A stretch of 61,444 nt of DNA from an uncultured Collinsella sp. GTDB lineage: Bacteria; Actinomycetota; Coriobacteriia; Coriobacteriales; Coriobacteriaceae. The stretch lies in the NCBI GenBank assembly GCA_902489945.1, contig CABUBZ010000003.1, forward strand, positions 1 through 61,444. Reading direction: 5' to 3'. Shown here in pieces: positions 34,351-42,728 of the stretch. Made by a program: the position numbers and the translations under genes. Below the pieces are notes generated by a model that saw only the letters and a list, made by a program, of their open reading frames with translations, was not told the DNA's origin and made no database searches. The stretch's first letter is position 1. Each line of letters opens with the position of its first letter.

Positions 34351-35418
34351 CTATTCAAAGACCCATGACTGCTGGATACGGTAGTTAGCAAAGAACAATG
34401 CCGTATCAACAAACGGTTTGATGATGAAGACCGGTATGGGCAGTGCAACGGAAATCAAGAGGACGAGAGCTGCGCTCGCCAACATACAAGCTGCGCACAG
34501 GGCAATATAGCGGCAAAGGCTCCGAGAACAGCTGGAATTATCCGCTTTGAAGACGATATTTCGATTCAGCATATAGTTGACAAATGCCGAGACGACCCGC
34601 GCAACGACGGTTGCCCACACGATGGCTGCGCTGGTCGCGACACCATGCGACCATAGGAGTACGAGCGCAGAGAACAGTGCCCAATCCAACAACGATGTGC
34701 AGAGCGAAGAGAGCGTGTAGCGCGCAAACGCAGAGAATAAGACACCGAGCACGCGAAGCGAATCAACAACGGGACGGAAATGTGATGCCTCGTTGTCACC
34801 CTCGTAGACCGTGGTAATGGGAACCTCGAAGATGCCACCCGCACGCCGCGCCAGCACAAGCATCTCTGTCTCGAACTCATATCCGTCTCGCACCACAGCG
34901 AGCATACGGCGCATAAGCGACGCCGGAAGGCCACGTAAGCCCGTCTGCGTATCACTCACATCGACACCGCAGAGCACGCGCATGGCCCCAAGCATAAAAT
35001 TGTTACCGAGCTTACTGCGCGCAGGAACGCCATTACCGTCAAATCGGCGACAGCCAAGCACCAACGAGTCCTGGTGCAGACCGAGTTCGCGCGCAACGGC
35101 GCGGATATCGGCAGGCAAATGCTGACCATCGGCATCTGCCGTGACGGCCCCCGCAACAGTCGGAACCTGTTCCAAGAGATAAGAAAAGGCAGTCTTGAGA
35201 GCCGCACCTTTGCCGCGGTTGAGCCCGTGGACAAGAACCGTAGCACCAAGCGCGCGGGCGCGGTCAAACACCACAGAACAGGACGTGCTGCTCCCGTCAT
35301 CCACCACAACGATCGGTCCCGGCCATCCGAGCACGAGCTCCTCAAGTAGTGCGGCCAGCCGACCACTCGGCTCATACGCGGGAATCACCAAAGCTATCCT
35401 ATTGTCGATATCTGCCAT
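34351..35418 (-). CDS. Bifunctional GT2 glycosyltransferase / GtrA-like membrane protein
   Basis: This roughly 355-residue protein has an N-terminal dolichyl-phosphate-mannose-synthase-like GT2 domain (VIPAYEPSGRL, VVDDGSS, TADADGQHL). A C-terminal GtrA-like domain of four helices (about 230-355, ending FANYRIQQSWVFE) follows. Such proteins make and translocate polyprenyl-phosphate sugars for envelope glycan decoration. The start is either ATG at 35418 or TTG at 35424; GGAG is better spaced for the TTG. It is 12 bases upstream of the PilZ synthase in one operon and could supply lipid-linked sugar to the other two proteins. Confidence 0.82.
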   Translation of the reverse strand: MADIDNRIALVIPAYEPSGRLAALLEELVLGWPGPIVVVDDGSSTSCSVVFDRARALGATVLVHGLNRGKGAALKTAFSYLLEQVPTVAGAVTADADGQHLPADIRAVARELGLHQDSLVLGCRRFDGNGVPARSKLGNNFMLGAMRVLCGVDVSDTQTGLRGLPASLMRRMLAVVRDGYEFETEMLVLARRAGGIFEVPITTVYEGDNEASHFRPVVDSLRVLGVLFSAFARYTLSSLCTSLLDWALFSALVLLWSHGVATSAAIVWATVVARVVSAFVNYMLNRNIVFKADNSSCSRSLCRYIALCAACMLASAALVLLISVALPIPVFIIKPFVDTALFFANYRIQQSWVFE

Positions 35419-35490
35419 GATCAAATGGATTCTCCAACATAATGAATCGATTTGCGGACGTCGATTATAACGAAATTGCCTAGCGGTTAA

Positions 35491-35526
35491 AACAAAAGCC
35501 CGAGTGTCGCTGGGACACCCGGGCTC
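35491..35526 (-). terminator. Intrinsic terminator after feoB
   Basis: On the minus strand GCCCGGGTGTC pairs with GACACTCGGGC and is followed by TTTTGTTTT. Confidence 0.88.
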
Positions 35527-35554
35527 GTGGAAAAGGTTTAATCCTTATTCGGAC

Positions 35555-37882
35555 TTAAGCGGAAACTGCGGCGGAAGCAGTGTTGGTCTCATCCTCGTCG
35601 GTCCATGCATGTTTGGGCATGGGACGGAAGATCTGGAAGAGCATCGCGACCAGCAGCACGATGGCGACAACCGTCCAGATACCAAACTGACCCAGAACAA
35701 GCAGGTTGTAGAACTGGTTGATGAACAGGCCGATCACCCAAGCGAAGGCGCACTCGTAGCCGATGGCAATCGCGGTCCACTTGCCAGAGTCCATCTGGTT
35801 GCGGATGGTGCCAATGGCGGCAAAGCACGGAGCGCACAGCAGGTTGAAGGCGCCAAAGGCAACGCAAGCGCCCATGGTGGGGAACATGCCGGCAAACGCG
35901 GTCCACAGGCTCGGGTCGGTCTCGCCCGCGTCGGCGACGGACAGCAGCGAGCCGGCGGTGGCGACGACGTTCTCCTTGGCGACGAGGCCAGAGACGGTCA
36001 GCGCGGTGGCCTGCCAGGTGCTAAAGCCGAGCGGGGCGAAGATCCAAGCGACCAGGTTGCCGAGCATGGCGAGCACGGAGTAGTCCATAAACTCCTCGGG
36101 GATGCCGTCCATCGCAGGCAAGAAGCCAAAGGAACCGTTATAGCTACCAAAGTTGGAGAGGAACCAAACGACGACGGTGGACGCAAAGATGACCGTGCCG
36201 GCCTTCTTGATAAAGGCCCAGCAGCGCTCCCACACGTGCAGCGCCCAAGAGCGGATCGCCGGGAAGTGGTAGGCAGGAAGCTCCATAACGAACGGCGTCG
36301 GGCGGCCGGCGAAGAGCTTGGTCTTCTTGAGCATCAGGCCCGAAGCGATGACGGCAAAGACGCCCAGGAAGTAGAAAAGCGGGCTGATCCATGCGGCCGT
36401 GGTGGAAGAATCGCCGATGATGGAGCCCATGAGCAGGGCGATGATCGGCAGCTTAGCGCCACAGGGGATGAACGTGGTGGTCATGACCGTCATGCGGCGG
36501 TCCTTCTCGTTCTCGATGGTCTTGGTGGCCATGACGCCGGGGACGCCGCAGCCCGAGGACACGAGCATGGGGATGAACGACTTACCGGACAGGCCAAAGC
36601 GGCGGAACACGCGGTCCATGATGAAGGCGACGCGGGCCATATAGCCGCAGTCCTCCAGGAAGGACAGCATGACGAACAGCAGGAACATCTGCGGCACAAA
36701 GCCGAAGATAGCGCCCAGGCCGCCAACGATACCGTCGCAGACCAGCGAATCGACCAGGCCACCGTCCTCGGTGCCGCCCGCCACGAGGGCGTCGTGCACC
36801 ACGGTGGTGATGCCCGGGACATAGGGGCCGTACTGCGCCGGGTCAACCGAGTCGGCGTCGTCGCCTGCAGCCTCGACAGCTGCGTCGTAGGCATCGCGAC
36901 CCTGACCGAGCACATACCAACCGTCGGTGCCAAAGAGCTGATCGTTGGTGAAGTCGGTCACCGTGCCGCCCAAGGTAGAAACGGCGATGTAGTACACGCA
37001 GAACATGATGACCACAAAGATCGGCAGGCCCAGGATACGGTTGGTAACCACGCGGTCGATCTTCTCGGAGGTGCTCATCTTGGCCGGAGCCTTGGTCATG
37101 CACTCATCGATGATGTGCGCGATGACGCCATAGCGCTCGCCGGTAATGATGGACTCGGCGTCGTCGTCGCAATCCTGCTCGCACTGGGCGACCAGCTGCT
37201 CCACGCGAGCGGCCTTCTCCTTGGTGAGGTTGATGAGCTTGCAGGCGTCCGCGTCGCGCTCAAACAGCTTGACGGCGTAGTAGCGACGCTTGTTGGCGGG
37301 AACGCTCGCAGGCAGGTTATTCTCGATGTGGTCCAGAACGTCCTCGATGGAGGAGTCGAACTTGTGCTTCGGCACCTGGCCCTTGGAAGCAGCGGACTTC
37401 TTAACCTGCTCGAAGAGCTCCGTGATGCCCTTGTTCTTAAGAGCGGAGATCATCATGACCGGGCAGCCGAGCTTCTTGGAGAGCTTGTCCGTGTCGATCT
37501 TATCGCCGTTCTTCTCGACCAAGTCGGCCATGTTGAGGGCGACGACCACGGGCAGGCCGGTCTCGATAACCTGAAGCGCCAGGTACAGGTTGCGCTCGAG
37601 GTTGGTGGCGTCGACCACCTGGACGACGACATCGGGCTCGCCGCTCATGAGGTAGTCGCGCGAGCACTGCTCCTCGGGGCTGTAGGGGGAAAGCGAGTAG
37701 ATACCGGGGAGGTCCGTGATAGTGACGCTCTTGTCGCTCAGGAGCTTGGCTTCCTTTTTCTCAACCGTAACACCGGGCCAGTTACCAACGTAGCCGTTGG
37801 CGCCGGTGATCAGGTTGAAAAGCGTGGTCTTGCCGCAGTTGGGGTTACCCGCCAGCGCGACATGGATCTGAGAATCCGCCAT
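35555..37882 (-). CDS. feoB: Ferrous iron transporter FeoB
   Basis: FeoB imports Fe2+ across the cytoplasmic membrane. The 775-residue protein has an N-terminal GTPase: G1 GNPNCGKT (12-19), G3 DLPG, and G4-like NMAD. A helical linker follows, then a membrane domain with the Gate motifs (MFLLFVMLSFLEDCGYMAR and FIPCGAKLPIIALL). Two feoA genes lie upstream on the same strand. A DtxR-like palindrome sits in the 125-base gap between feoA and feoB. It may be expressed from the feoA promoter and an internal one. Confidence 0.96.
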   Translation of the reverse strand: MADSQIHVALAGNPNCGKTTLFNLITGANGYVGNWPGVTVEKKEAKLLSDKSVTITDLPGIYSLSPYSPEEQCSRDYLMSGEPDVVVQVVDATNLERNLYLALQVIETGLPVVVALNMADLVEKNGDKIDTDKLSKKLGCPVMMISALKNKGITELFEQVKKSAASKGQVPKHKFDSSIEDVLDHIENNLPASVPANKRRYYAVKLFERDADACKLINLTKEKAARVEQLVAQCEQDCDDDAESIITGERYGVIAHIIDECMTKAPAKMSTSEKIDRVVTNRILGLPIFVVIMFCVYYIAVSTLGGTVTDFTNDQLFGTDGWYVLGQGRDAYDAAVEAAGDDADSVDPAQYGPYVPGITTVVHDALVAGGTEDGGLVDSLVCDGIVGGLGAIFGFVPQMFLLFVMLSFLEDCGYMARVAFIMDRVFRRFGLSGKSFIPMLVSSGCGVPGVMATKTIENEKDRRMTVMTTTFIPCGAKLPIIALLMGSIIGDSSTTAAWISPLFYFLGVFAVIASGLMLKKTKLFAGRPTPFVMELPAYHFPAIRSWALHVWERCWAFIKKAGTVIFASTVVVWFLSNFGSYNGSFGFLPAMDGIPEEFMDYSVLAMLGNLVAWIFAPLGFSTWQATALTVSGLVAKENVVATAGSLLSVADAGETDPSLWTAFAGMFPTMGACVAFGAFNLLCAPCFAAIGTIRNQMDSGKWTAIAIGYECAFAWVIGLFINQFYNLLVLGQFGIWTVVAIVLLVAMLFQIFRPMPKHAWTDEDETNTASAAVSA

Positions 37883-37955
37883 TCAATCCTTCTTCCTTGT
37901 GTGCCCGCGCTGCTTTCTCCGCACGGGCTGGATAATGTGCTTCAAAAATGCTGCT

Positions 37956-37974
37956 TTAAGTTAGAAAAACCTAA
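37956..37974. promoter_or_regulatory. DtxR/IdeR-like box upstream of feoB
   Basis: The minus strand reads TTAGGTTTTTCTAACTTAA, which agrees at 15 of 19 positions with the DtxR/IdeR consensus as I remember it. It lies about 75 bases before the feoB start. Iron-dependent repression is inferred. Confidence 0.55.
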
Positions 37975-38007
37975 CTCTATCTGCAGAAATATGCGCCGCC
38001 GGCCCTA

Positions 38008-38229
38008 TTACTGGACCTCAACGACGGCGGCCTCCTCCTTGCGGATGGAAAGCTCGTAGCCGCGCACGTTGATCTCGACCGGATCACCGAGCGGCGCGAC
38101 CTTCACGACCTTGAACGAAGTGCCCTTGATGAGCCCCAGGTCCATAAGGTGGCGTCGAAGCGCACCCTCACCGTGAAGCTTGACGATGGTGGAGCTCTCG
38201 CCCACCTTAACGTCACCTAACGTCTTCAT
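38008..38229 (-). CDS. feoA: FeoA-domain protein (second copy)
   Basis: This 73-residue, SH3-like FeoA protein is a small cytoplasmic partner of FeoB. It has the family pattern LHGEGALRRHLMDLGLIKGTSFKVVKVAPLGDPVEI. It starts 40 bases after the first feoA stop, with a GGGGGAC ribosome binding site, and lies directly before feoB. Two different feoA genes before feoB is a common anaerobe arrangement. Confidence 0.92.
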   Translation of the reverse strand: MKTLGDVKVGESSTIVKLHGEGALRRHLMDLGLIKGTSFKVVKVAPLGDPVEINVRGYELSIRKEEAAVVEVQ

Positions 38230-38269
38230 TTTCTTGTCCCCCTTTCAGTGCGTACAGAAATACCGTCGA

Positions 38270-38512
38270 CTAACCGACGGTCATGATGTGCATGGCAACC
38301 TTGGAATCGATGCCAAAGCGTGCACCCAGCACAGTGACGATGATATTGGCGCCACTCGAGCTCACAACGTGGATTTCGTTGCCCTCGACAAAGCCGAGGT
38401 CCTTGAGGTGGTGCTTCATGTCCTCATTGCCCTTTACGCGAGACACGCGCACGGTTTCGCCCGCTTTTACCATCGAAAGCGGCATGGCCGGCATCTGCGG
38501 TCCGCAAGACAT
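38270..38512 (-). CDS. feoA: FeoA-domain protein (first copy)
   Basis: This 80-residue FeoA-like protein has a 14-residue N-terminal extension (MSCGPQMPAMPLSM) before the SH3-like core. The core carries the family pattern KGNEDMKHHLKDLGFVEGN and ANIIVTVLGARFGI. AGGAG lies 6-7 bases upstream of the ATG. It opens the feoA-feoA-feoB operon. The extension distinguishes it from the second copy; its Cys could matter for metal binding but that is speculative. Confidence 0.9.
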   Translation of the reverse strand: MSCGPQMPAMPLSMVKAGETVRVSRVKGNEDMKHHLKDLGFVEGNEIHVVSSSGANIIVTVLGARFGIDSKVAMHIMTVG

Positions 38513-38555
38513 GAGTGGCTCCTATCGTCAGTTCGTCCTCAACATCGACATGGTG

Positions 38556-38607
38556 AAAGTTAACCACGTCTATGTTCGCTTTAGTAAACTAACACGTGGT
38601 TAACTTT
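38556..38607. promoter_or_regulatory. Inverted-repeat control site of the feo operon
   Basis: AAAGTTAACCACGT (38556-38569) and ACGTGGTTAACTTT (38594-38607) are perfect 14-bp inverted arms, with TTAGTAAACTAA in between. They lie 44-95 bases upstream of the first feoA. The core GTGGTTAACT also precedes the distant FeoB-associated gene. Confidence 0.6.
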
Positions 38608-38655
38608 TTGGAAAGGGTCCCCATTCAGATTTCGAAAAAGTTTCCTATACGAAAC

Positions 38656-38692
38656 AAAAGAGGCACCGCAAAGACCATCTCTTTGCGGTGCC
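38656..38692 (-). terminator. Intrinsic terminator after the HPr gene
   Basis: GGCACCGCAAAGA (38662-38674) pairs with TCTTTGCGGTGCC (38680-38692). The minus-strand transcript continues TCTTTTGTTT. Confidence 0.88.
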
Positions 38693-38747
38693 TTGTCATA
38701 CCAATTTATGCAATAAAGGGGACTGTTCCCTTGTCACATTGTTGAGG

Positions 38748-38996
38748 TTAGAGCGAGAGGTTTCTGATCGACGTGACGCAGGAGGCCTCATCCACGCCCG
38801 AAACGCGGAACACGACGTCTTCGCCATATTCGCCGCAGAGTGCCATGAGCCCTATAACGTCGCGGCCATCGACATGACGATTGCCAATCGAAACTGACAC
38901 GTCGCTACGATGCTTGGCAATGATGTCATAGAGCAGCGCAACCGGACGGGCATGCAATCCCAACGGATCTTTAATCGTCTTCGTAAATTCGACCAT
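38748..38996 (-). CDS. ptsH: HPr-family phosphocarrier with Asp at position 46
   Basis: The 82-residue protein is HPr-like, with the phosphorylated His15 in GLHARP. In Firmicute HPr the second regulatory site is Ser46 in a KSIMGVM motif. Here the aligned segment is RDVIGLM, with Asp exactly at residue 46. HPr kinase therefore could not act on it, and the side chain resembles phosphoserine. The ATG at 38996 follows GGGAGGGGAC; the longer frame upstream is a non-homologous extension. No other PTS gene is nearby, so the carrier may serve PTS enzymes elsewhere or a regulatory role. Confidence 0.87.
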   Translation of the reverse strand: MVEFTKTIKDPLGLHARPVALLYDIIAKHRSDVSVSIGNRHVDGRDVIGLMALCGEYGEDVVFRVSGVDEASCVTSIRNLSL

Positions 38997-39080
38997 GTCC
39001 CCTCCCGCAACGTCGCACATTCGGCCGGCAAACCCAGCCACGTGGTAGCTATTGTACGTTACCGGCGCACCCCCGTTCCA

Positions 39081-39114
39081 CAAAAAACGAGGGAAGGCAC
39101 ACGTCCTTCCCTCG
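39081..39114 (-). terminator. Intrinsic terminator after aspS
   Basis: CGAGGGAAGG and CCTTCCCTCG form a perfect 10-bp stem, and the minus strand continues TTTTTTG. It lies 26 bases after the aspS stop. Confidence 0.9.
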
Positions 39115-39139
39115 TTACGGGCAATATGTAGCCGCATGC

Positions 39140-40927
39140 CTACATCAGGCGCAGGCTGACGTCCTTGAGCTGGGCGCCGGAAACGGCACTCGGGGCGCCC
39201 GACATGAGGTCGGAGCCGCTGGCCGTCTTGGGGAACGCCATGACGTCGCGGATGGAGTCGGAACCGGTGAGCAGCATGCACACGCGGTCCAGGCCCAGAG
39301 CGAAACCGCCCATCGGGGGCGCACCAAACTTGAGGGCCTCCATGAGGAAGCCGAACTGCGACTCGGCGCGCTCCTCAGTAAATCCCAAGAGCTTGAGCAT
39401 AGACATCTGCATCTCGGCTTTGTGGATACGCATACCGCCGCCGCCGGCCTCGAAGCCGTCCATGACAAAGTCGTAGGTGCAAGAACCGGCTGCCAGCGGA
39501 TCTGCCTCGATCTTGGCGATGTCGGTCTCGGTCGGCAGAGTGAACGGCTGGTGCTCGGCAGCGTAAGCCTTGCGATCCTCGTCCCAATGGAACAGCGGGA
39601 AGTTGACGACCCACAGGAAGTCGTGACCCTCGCGCTTGATCTCGAGTGCGTTGGCCATGTGGGAACGCATACCGCCCAGGATCTCGTCAGAGAGCAGGCG
39701 CGGACCGGCGGCGAACATCACGAGGTCGCCGGGCTCGACGTCCATGCGCTCGCGCAGAGCCGCCATCTCCTCGTCCGAGAAGAACTTGACGATGGGACTG
39801 TTGATGGAGCCGTCCTCGCGGAAGGCGATCCAGGCCAGACCCTTGGCGCCAAACGTGGAGGCCACGCCGGCGAGCTTATCAATCTTGGCACGTGCCCAGG
39901 CGCCGGCGCCCTTGGCGTTGATGGCCTTGACGACGGAACCCTCCTCGTTTGCGGCGGTCGCAAAGACCTTGAACTTGGAGTTGGCAAAGATGTCGGTCAG
40001 GTCGACCAGGTGCATGCCATAGCGGGTATCGGGCTTGTCGGAGCCATAGGTGTCCATGGCCTCCCAGTAGTTCATGCGACGCAGCGGCGTGGGCATCTCG
40101 ACGCCCATGCGGCCGAAGGCATCGGCCAAGACCTCTTCGAGCGCGCTCATGACATCGTTCTGGTCCACGAAGGACATCTCGATATCGACCTGGGTGAACT
40201 CGGGCTGACGGTCGGCACGCAGGTCCTCGTCACGGAAGCACTTGGCAACCTGGTAGTAGCGCTCGACGCCACCGACCATGAGCAGCTGCTTCAGAAGCTG
40301 CGGGGACTGCGGCAGGGCGTAGAAGTTACCCGGCTGAATACGGCTGGGAACGATGAAGTCGCGGGCGCCCTCGGGCGTGGACTTGAACAGGGAGGGCGTC
40401 TCGACCTCCATGAACTCACGGTTGTGCAGCGCCTCGCGAATGGCAAAAGTGAAGTCGGAGCGCAGCTTGAGGTTGGCCATCATCTCGGGACGGCGGAGGT
40501 CCAGATAGCGATAGCGCAGGCGGGTATCCTCGCTGGTCTCGATGCCGTCCTCGATCTGGAACGGCGGGGTGACGGACGTGTTGAGCACCTCGGCGTGGTC
40601 GGTCAAGACCTCGATCTCGCCGGTCGCGAGCTTAGTGTTGGTGGTCTCCTCGCCACGGGCGCGCACGACGCCGTGAATCTTGATGGGCCACTCGGGACGC
40701 ATGGTCTCGGCGATCTTAAAGGCGTCGCCGTCGGAGTGCTCGGGGTCGAAGGTGAGCTGCGTGATGCCCTCGCGGTCGCGAAGGTCGCAGAAGATAAGGC
40801 CGCCGTGGTCACGGCGACGGCTCACCCAACCGGTGAGGGTGACCTCTTCGCCCACGTTCTCGAAGCGAAGCTCGCCGCAGGTACGGGTGTGCATGGAATG
40901 CTCATCGATGGGACGGGTCTGGCTCAT
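39140..40927 (-). CDS. aspS: Aspartate-tRNA ligase
   Basis: This 595-residue class IIb synthetase has the bacterial layout. It has an OB-fold anticodon domain (LTGWVSRRRDHGGLIFCDLRDREG), motif 2 (FRDEDLRADRQPEFTQVDIE), an inserted GAD domain and motif 3 (GFALGLDRVCMLL). The RRRDHGG form of the OB loop is typical of non-discriminating AspRS, which also charges tRNA-Asn for GatCAB transamidation; this is inference. AGGAGG lies about 9 bases before the ATG. A later in-frame ATG at 40894 is less likely. Confidence 0.96.
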   Translation of the reverse strand: MSQTRPIDEHSMHTRTCGELRFENVGEEVTLTGWVSRRRDHGGLIFCDLRDREGITQLTFDPEHSDGDAFKIAETMRPEWPIKIHGVVRARGEETTNTKLATGEIEVLTDHAEVLNTSVTPPFQIEDGIETSEDTRLRYRYLDLRRPEMMANLKLRSDFTFAIREALHNREFMEVETPSLFKSTPEGARDFIVPSRIQPGNFYALPQSPQLLKQLLMVGGVERYYQVAKCFRDEDLRADRQPEFTQVDIEMSFVDQNDVMSALEEVLADAFGRMGVEMPTPLRRMNYWEAMDTYGSDKPDTRYGMHLVDLTDIFANSKFKVFATAANEEGSVVKAINAKGAGAWARAKIDKLAGVASTFGAKGLAWIAFREDGSINSPIVKFFSDEEMAALRERMDVEPGDLVMFAAGPRLLSDEILGGMRSHMANALEIKREGHDFLWVVNFPLFHWDEDRKAYAAEHQPFTLPTETDIAKIEADPLAAGSCTYDFVMDGFEAGGGGMRIHKAEMQMSMLKLLGFTEERAESQFGFLMEALKFGAPPMGGFALGLDRVCMLLTGSDSIRDVMAFPKTASGSDLMSGAPSAVSGAQLKDVSLRLM

Positions 40928-41183
40928 ACCAGTGATCCTCCTTTATGGATCTGTGCCGCCCCGTGTCGTTCCGGGCGGCGTCGTACAGATTTGCCCAGCC
41001 TGCGTAAACCGCGCAGCCAGACATGGCGTTATATCTTATCGCACCCGCGTCGATGTGCCGCGAAAAAGTAGCTCTCGCCCAAAGACTTGACGGAGACGAA
41101 ACAATTGACGCGGCCTGGCCGTCGCCAAGGCGCGCCGCGTGCGACAATGTGCCCCAATACAACCGCACTCGGAAAGGCCCGTT

Positions 41184-41819
41184 ATGACCGCACGCCTCAT
41201 CGTTATGGATATCGACTCCACGCTCATCAACCAGGAAGTCATCGACCTGTTGGGCGAGGAGGCCGGCGTGGGCGAGCAAGTTGCACAGATCACCGAACGC
41301 GCCATGCGCGGCGAGCTTGACTTTAAGCAGGCGCTCGAGGAGCGCGTGGGGTTGCTTGCCGGCTTGGACGAGAGTGTGTTCGAGCGCACCTTTGAGCGCG
41401 TGACGTTTACCCCCGGCGCGCTGGAGCTTGTGCGCTCGGCACACAGCAAGGGCTGGAAGGTCGGCGTGGTAAGCGGTGGCTTCCACGAGGTTGCCGACAA
41501 GATCGTGGCCGCCGCGGGCATCGATTTTTGCCTGGCCAACCGCCTGGAAGTCGTGGACGGCAAGCTCACCGGCAAGTTGGCAGCCGACATTGTGACCAAG
41601 GAGTCCAAGCTCATCCAGCTGCTGGACTGGGCAGTTGAGTGCGGCGTCGATATGGCACACACCGTGGCAATCGGCGACGGCGCCAACGACATCCCCATGA
41701 TTCAGGCCGCGGGCACGGGCATCGCGTTTTGCGCCAAGCCCAAGACGCGCGAAGCCGCCCCGTTTGCCATCGACGAGCGCAATCTGATGCTCGCCATGGA
41801 CATCATCCTGCGCGACTAG
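41184..41819 (+). CDS. serB: Phosphoserine phosphatase
   Basis: SerB removes phosphate from phosphoserine in the last step of serine synthesis. The 211-residue HAD-family protein has motif I MDIDSTLIN (nucleophile Asp8), motif II VVSGGF, motif III Lys in TKESK, and motif IV GDGANDIPM. It is the short form without an ACT domain. The ATG at 41184 follows GGAAAGG by six bases. It is divergent from aspS; the 256-base gap holds their promoters and nothing else I can name. Confidence 0.92.
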   Translation: MTARLIVMDIDSTLINQEVIDLLGEEAGVGEQVAQITERAMRGELDFKQALEERVGLLAGLDESVFERTFERVTFTPGALELVRSAHSKGWKVGVVSGGFHEVADKIVAAAGIDFCLANRLEVVDGKLTGKLAADIVTKESKLIQLLDWAVECGVDMAHTVAIGDGANDIPMIQAAGTGIAFCAKPKTREAAPFAIDERNLMLAMDIILRD

Positions 41820-41844
41820 TCAGTTTGCCTCACAACTTCATCTA

Positions 41845-41890
41845 ATCTGACATGTCAGATTTCCGAACAATTATGCTCTAATGTTCGGAA
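41845..41890. promoter_or_regulatory. Two adjacent palindromes upstream of larB
   Basis: ATCTGACATGTCAGAT (41845-41860) is a perfect 16-bp palindrome. Directly after it TTCCGAACA (41861-41869) and TGTTCGGAA (41882-41890) form a 9-bp inverted repeat. They lie 46-91 bases before the larB start. A TetR gene ends the operon and could act here. Confidence 0.6.
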
Positions 41891-41935
41891 ACAACCCTTC
41901 GCGTGCTAAACTTTTCTGAGTCGAAGGGAACTTAT

Positions 41936-42718
41936 ATGGACAAACGAGATCTTGAGCAATTGCTAAGTGACGTGGCAGACGGAAGCATTACGCCTGCCGA
42001 TGCCCTCACGCGCATCCAGACGGCGCCAACCGCCGACCTGGGCTTTGCACAGCTCGATCTTTCGCGCGGGGTGCGCCAGGGAGCCGGCGAGGTTATCTAC
42101 GGCGCCGGTAAAACCGCCGAGCAGATTGCCGCCATTATCGAAGCGCTTCTCGATGCAGGCCAGGGACACGTCCTGGTCACGCGGCTCGATGCCGATAAGG
42201 CTGCGCGCACCGCTGAGCTTCTTGCCGACGACATCGACCTTGGATATATCCCGAACGCACAGCTCGCCCTCGTGGGCGGCAAGCCCTCCCCTACTGGCAA
42301 CGGACGCATCGTCGTCGCCTGCGCCGGCACGAGCGACCTGCCCGTCGCCGAAGAGGCCGCGTTGACGGCCGAATTCTATGGCAACGAGGTCGACCGCCTC
42401 TACGATGTGGGTGTCGCCGGCCTGCACCGCCTGCTCGCGCATGCCGAGGAACTTGCACAGGCGCAGGTGATCATTGCCGTCGCCGGCATGGAGGGCGCGT
42501 TGGCGAGCGTCATCGGCGGCCTGGTGAGCTGTCCAGTCATCGCCGTTCCCACGAGTGTGGGCTACGGTGCAAGCTTTGGCGGCGTGGCAGCACTGCTCGC
42601 CATGCTCAATTCCTGCGCCAGCGGCGTCTCGGTCGTCAATATCGACAACGGATTTGGTGCCGCCTACCAGGCAAGTCTTATCAACCATCTGAGCGTCGGC
42701 ACGCCCCGCGCCCGCTAA
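41936..42718 (+). CDS. larB: Nickel pincer cofactor biosynthesis protein LarB
   Basis: LarB carboxylates and hydrolyses nicotinic acid adenine dinucleotide in the first step of the nickel-pincer cofactor pathway. The 260-residue protein has the PurE-like domain (ACAGTSDLPVAEEAALTAEFYG, AGMEGALASVIGGL, CPVIAVPTSVGYGASFGG). The ATG at 41936 follows GAAGGGAAC; the frame upstream is rejected. It is the first gene of larB-larC-tetR. LarE, the sulfur-insertion enzyme, is not in the window. Confidence 0.93.
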   Translation: MDKRDLEQLLSDVADGSITPADALTRIQTAPTADLGFAQLDLSRGVRQGAGEVIYGAGKTAEQIAAIIEALLDAGQGHVLVTRLDADKAARTAELLADDIDLGYIPNAQLALVGGKPSPTGNGRIVVACAGTSDLPVAEEAALTAEFYGNEVDRLYDVGVAGLHRLLAHAEELAQAQVIIAVAGMEGALASVIGGLVSCPVIAVPTSVGYGASFGGVAALLAMLNSCASGVSVVNIDNGFGAAYQASLINHLSVGTPRAR

Positions 42719-42728
42719 GGAGCATTCC

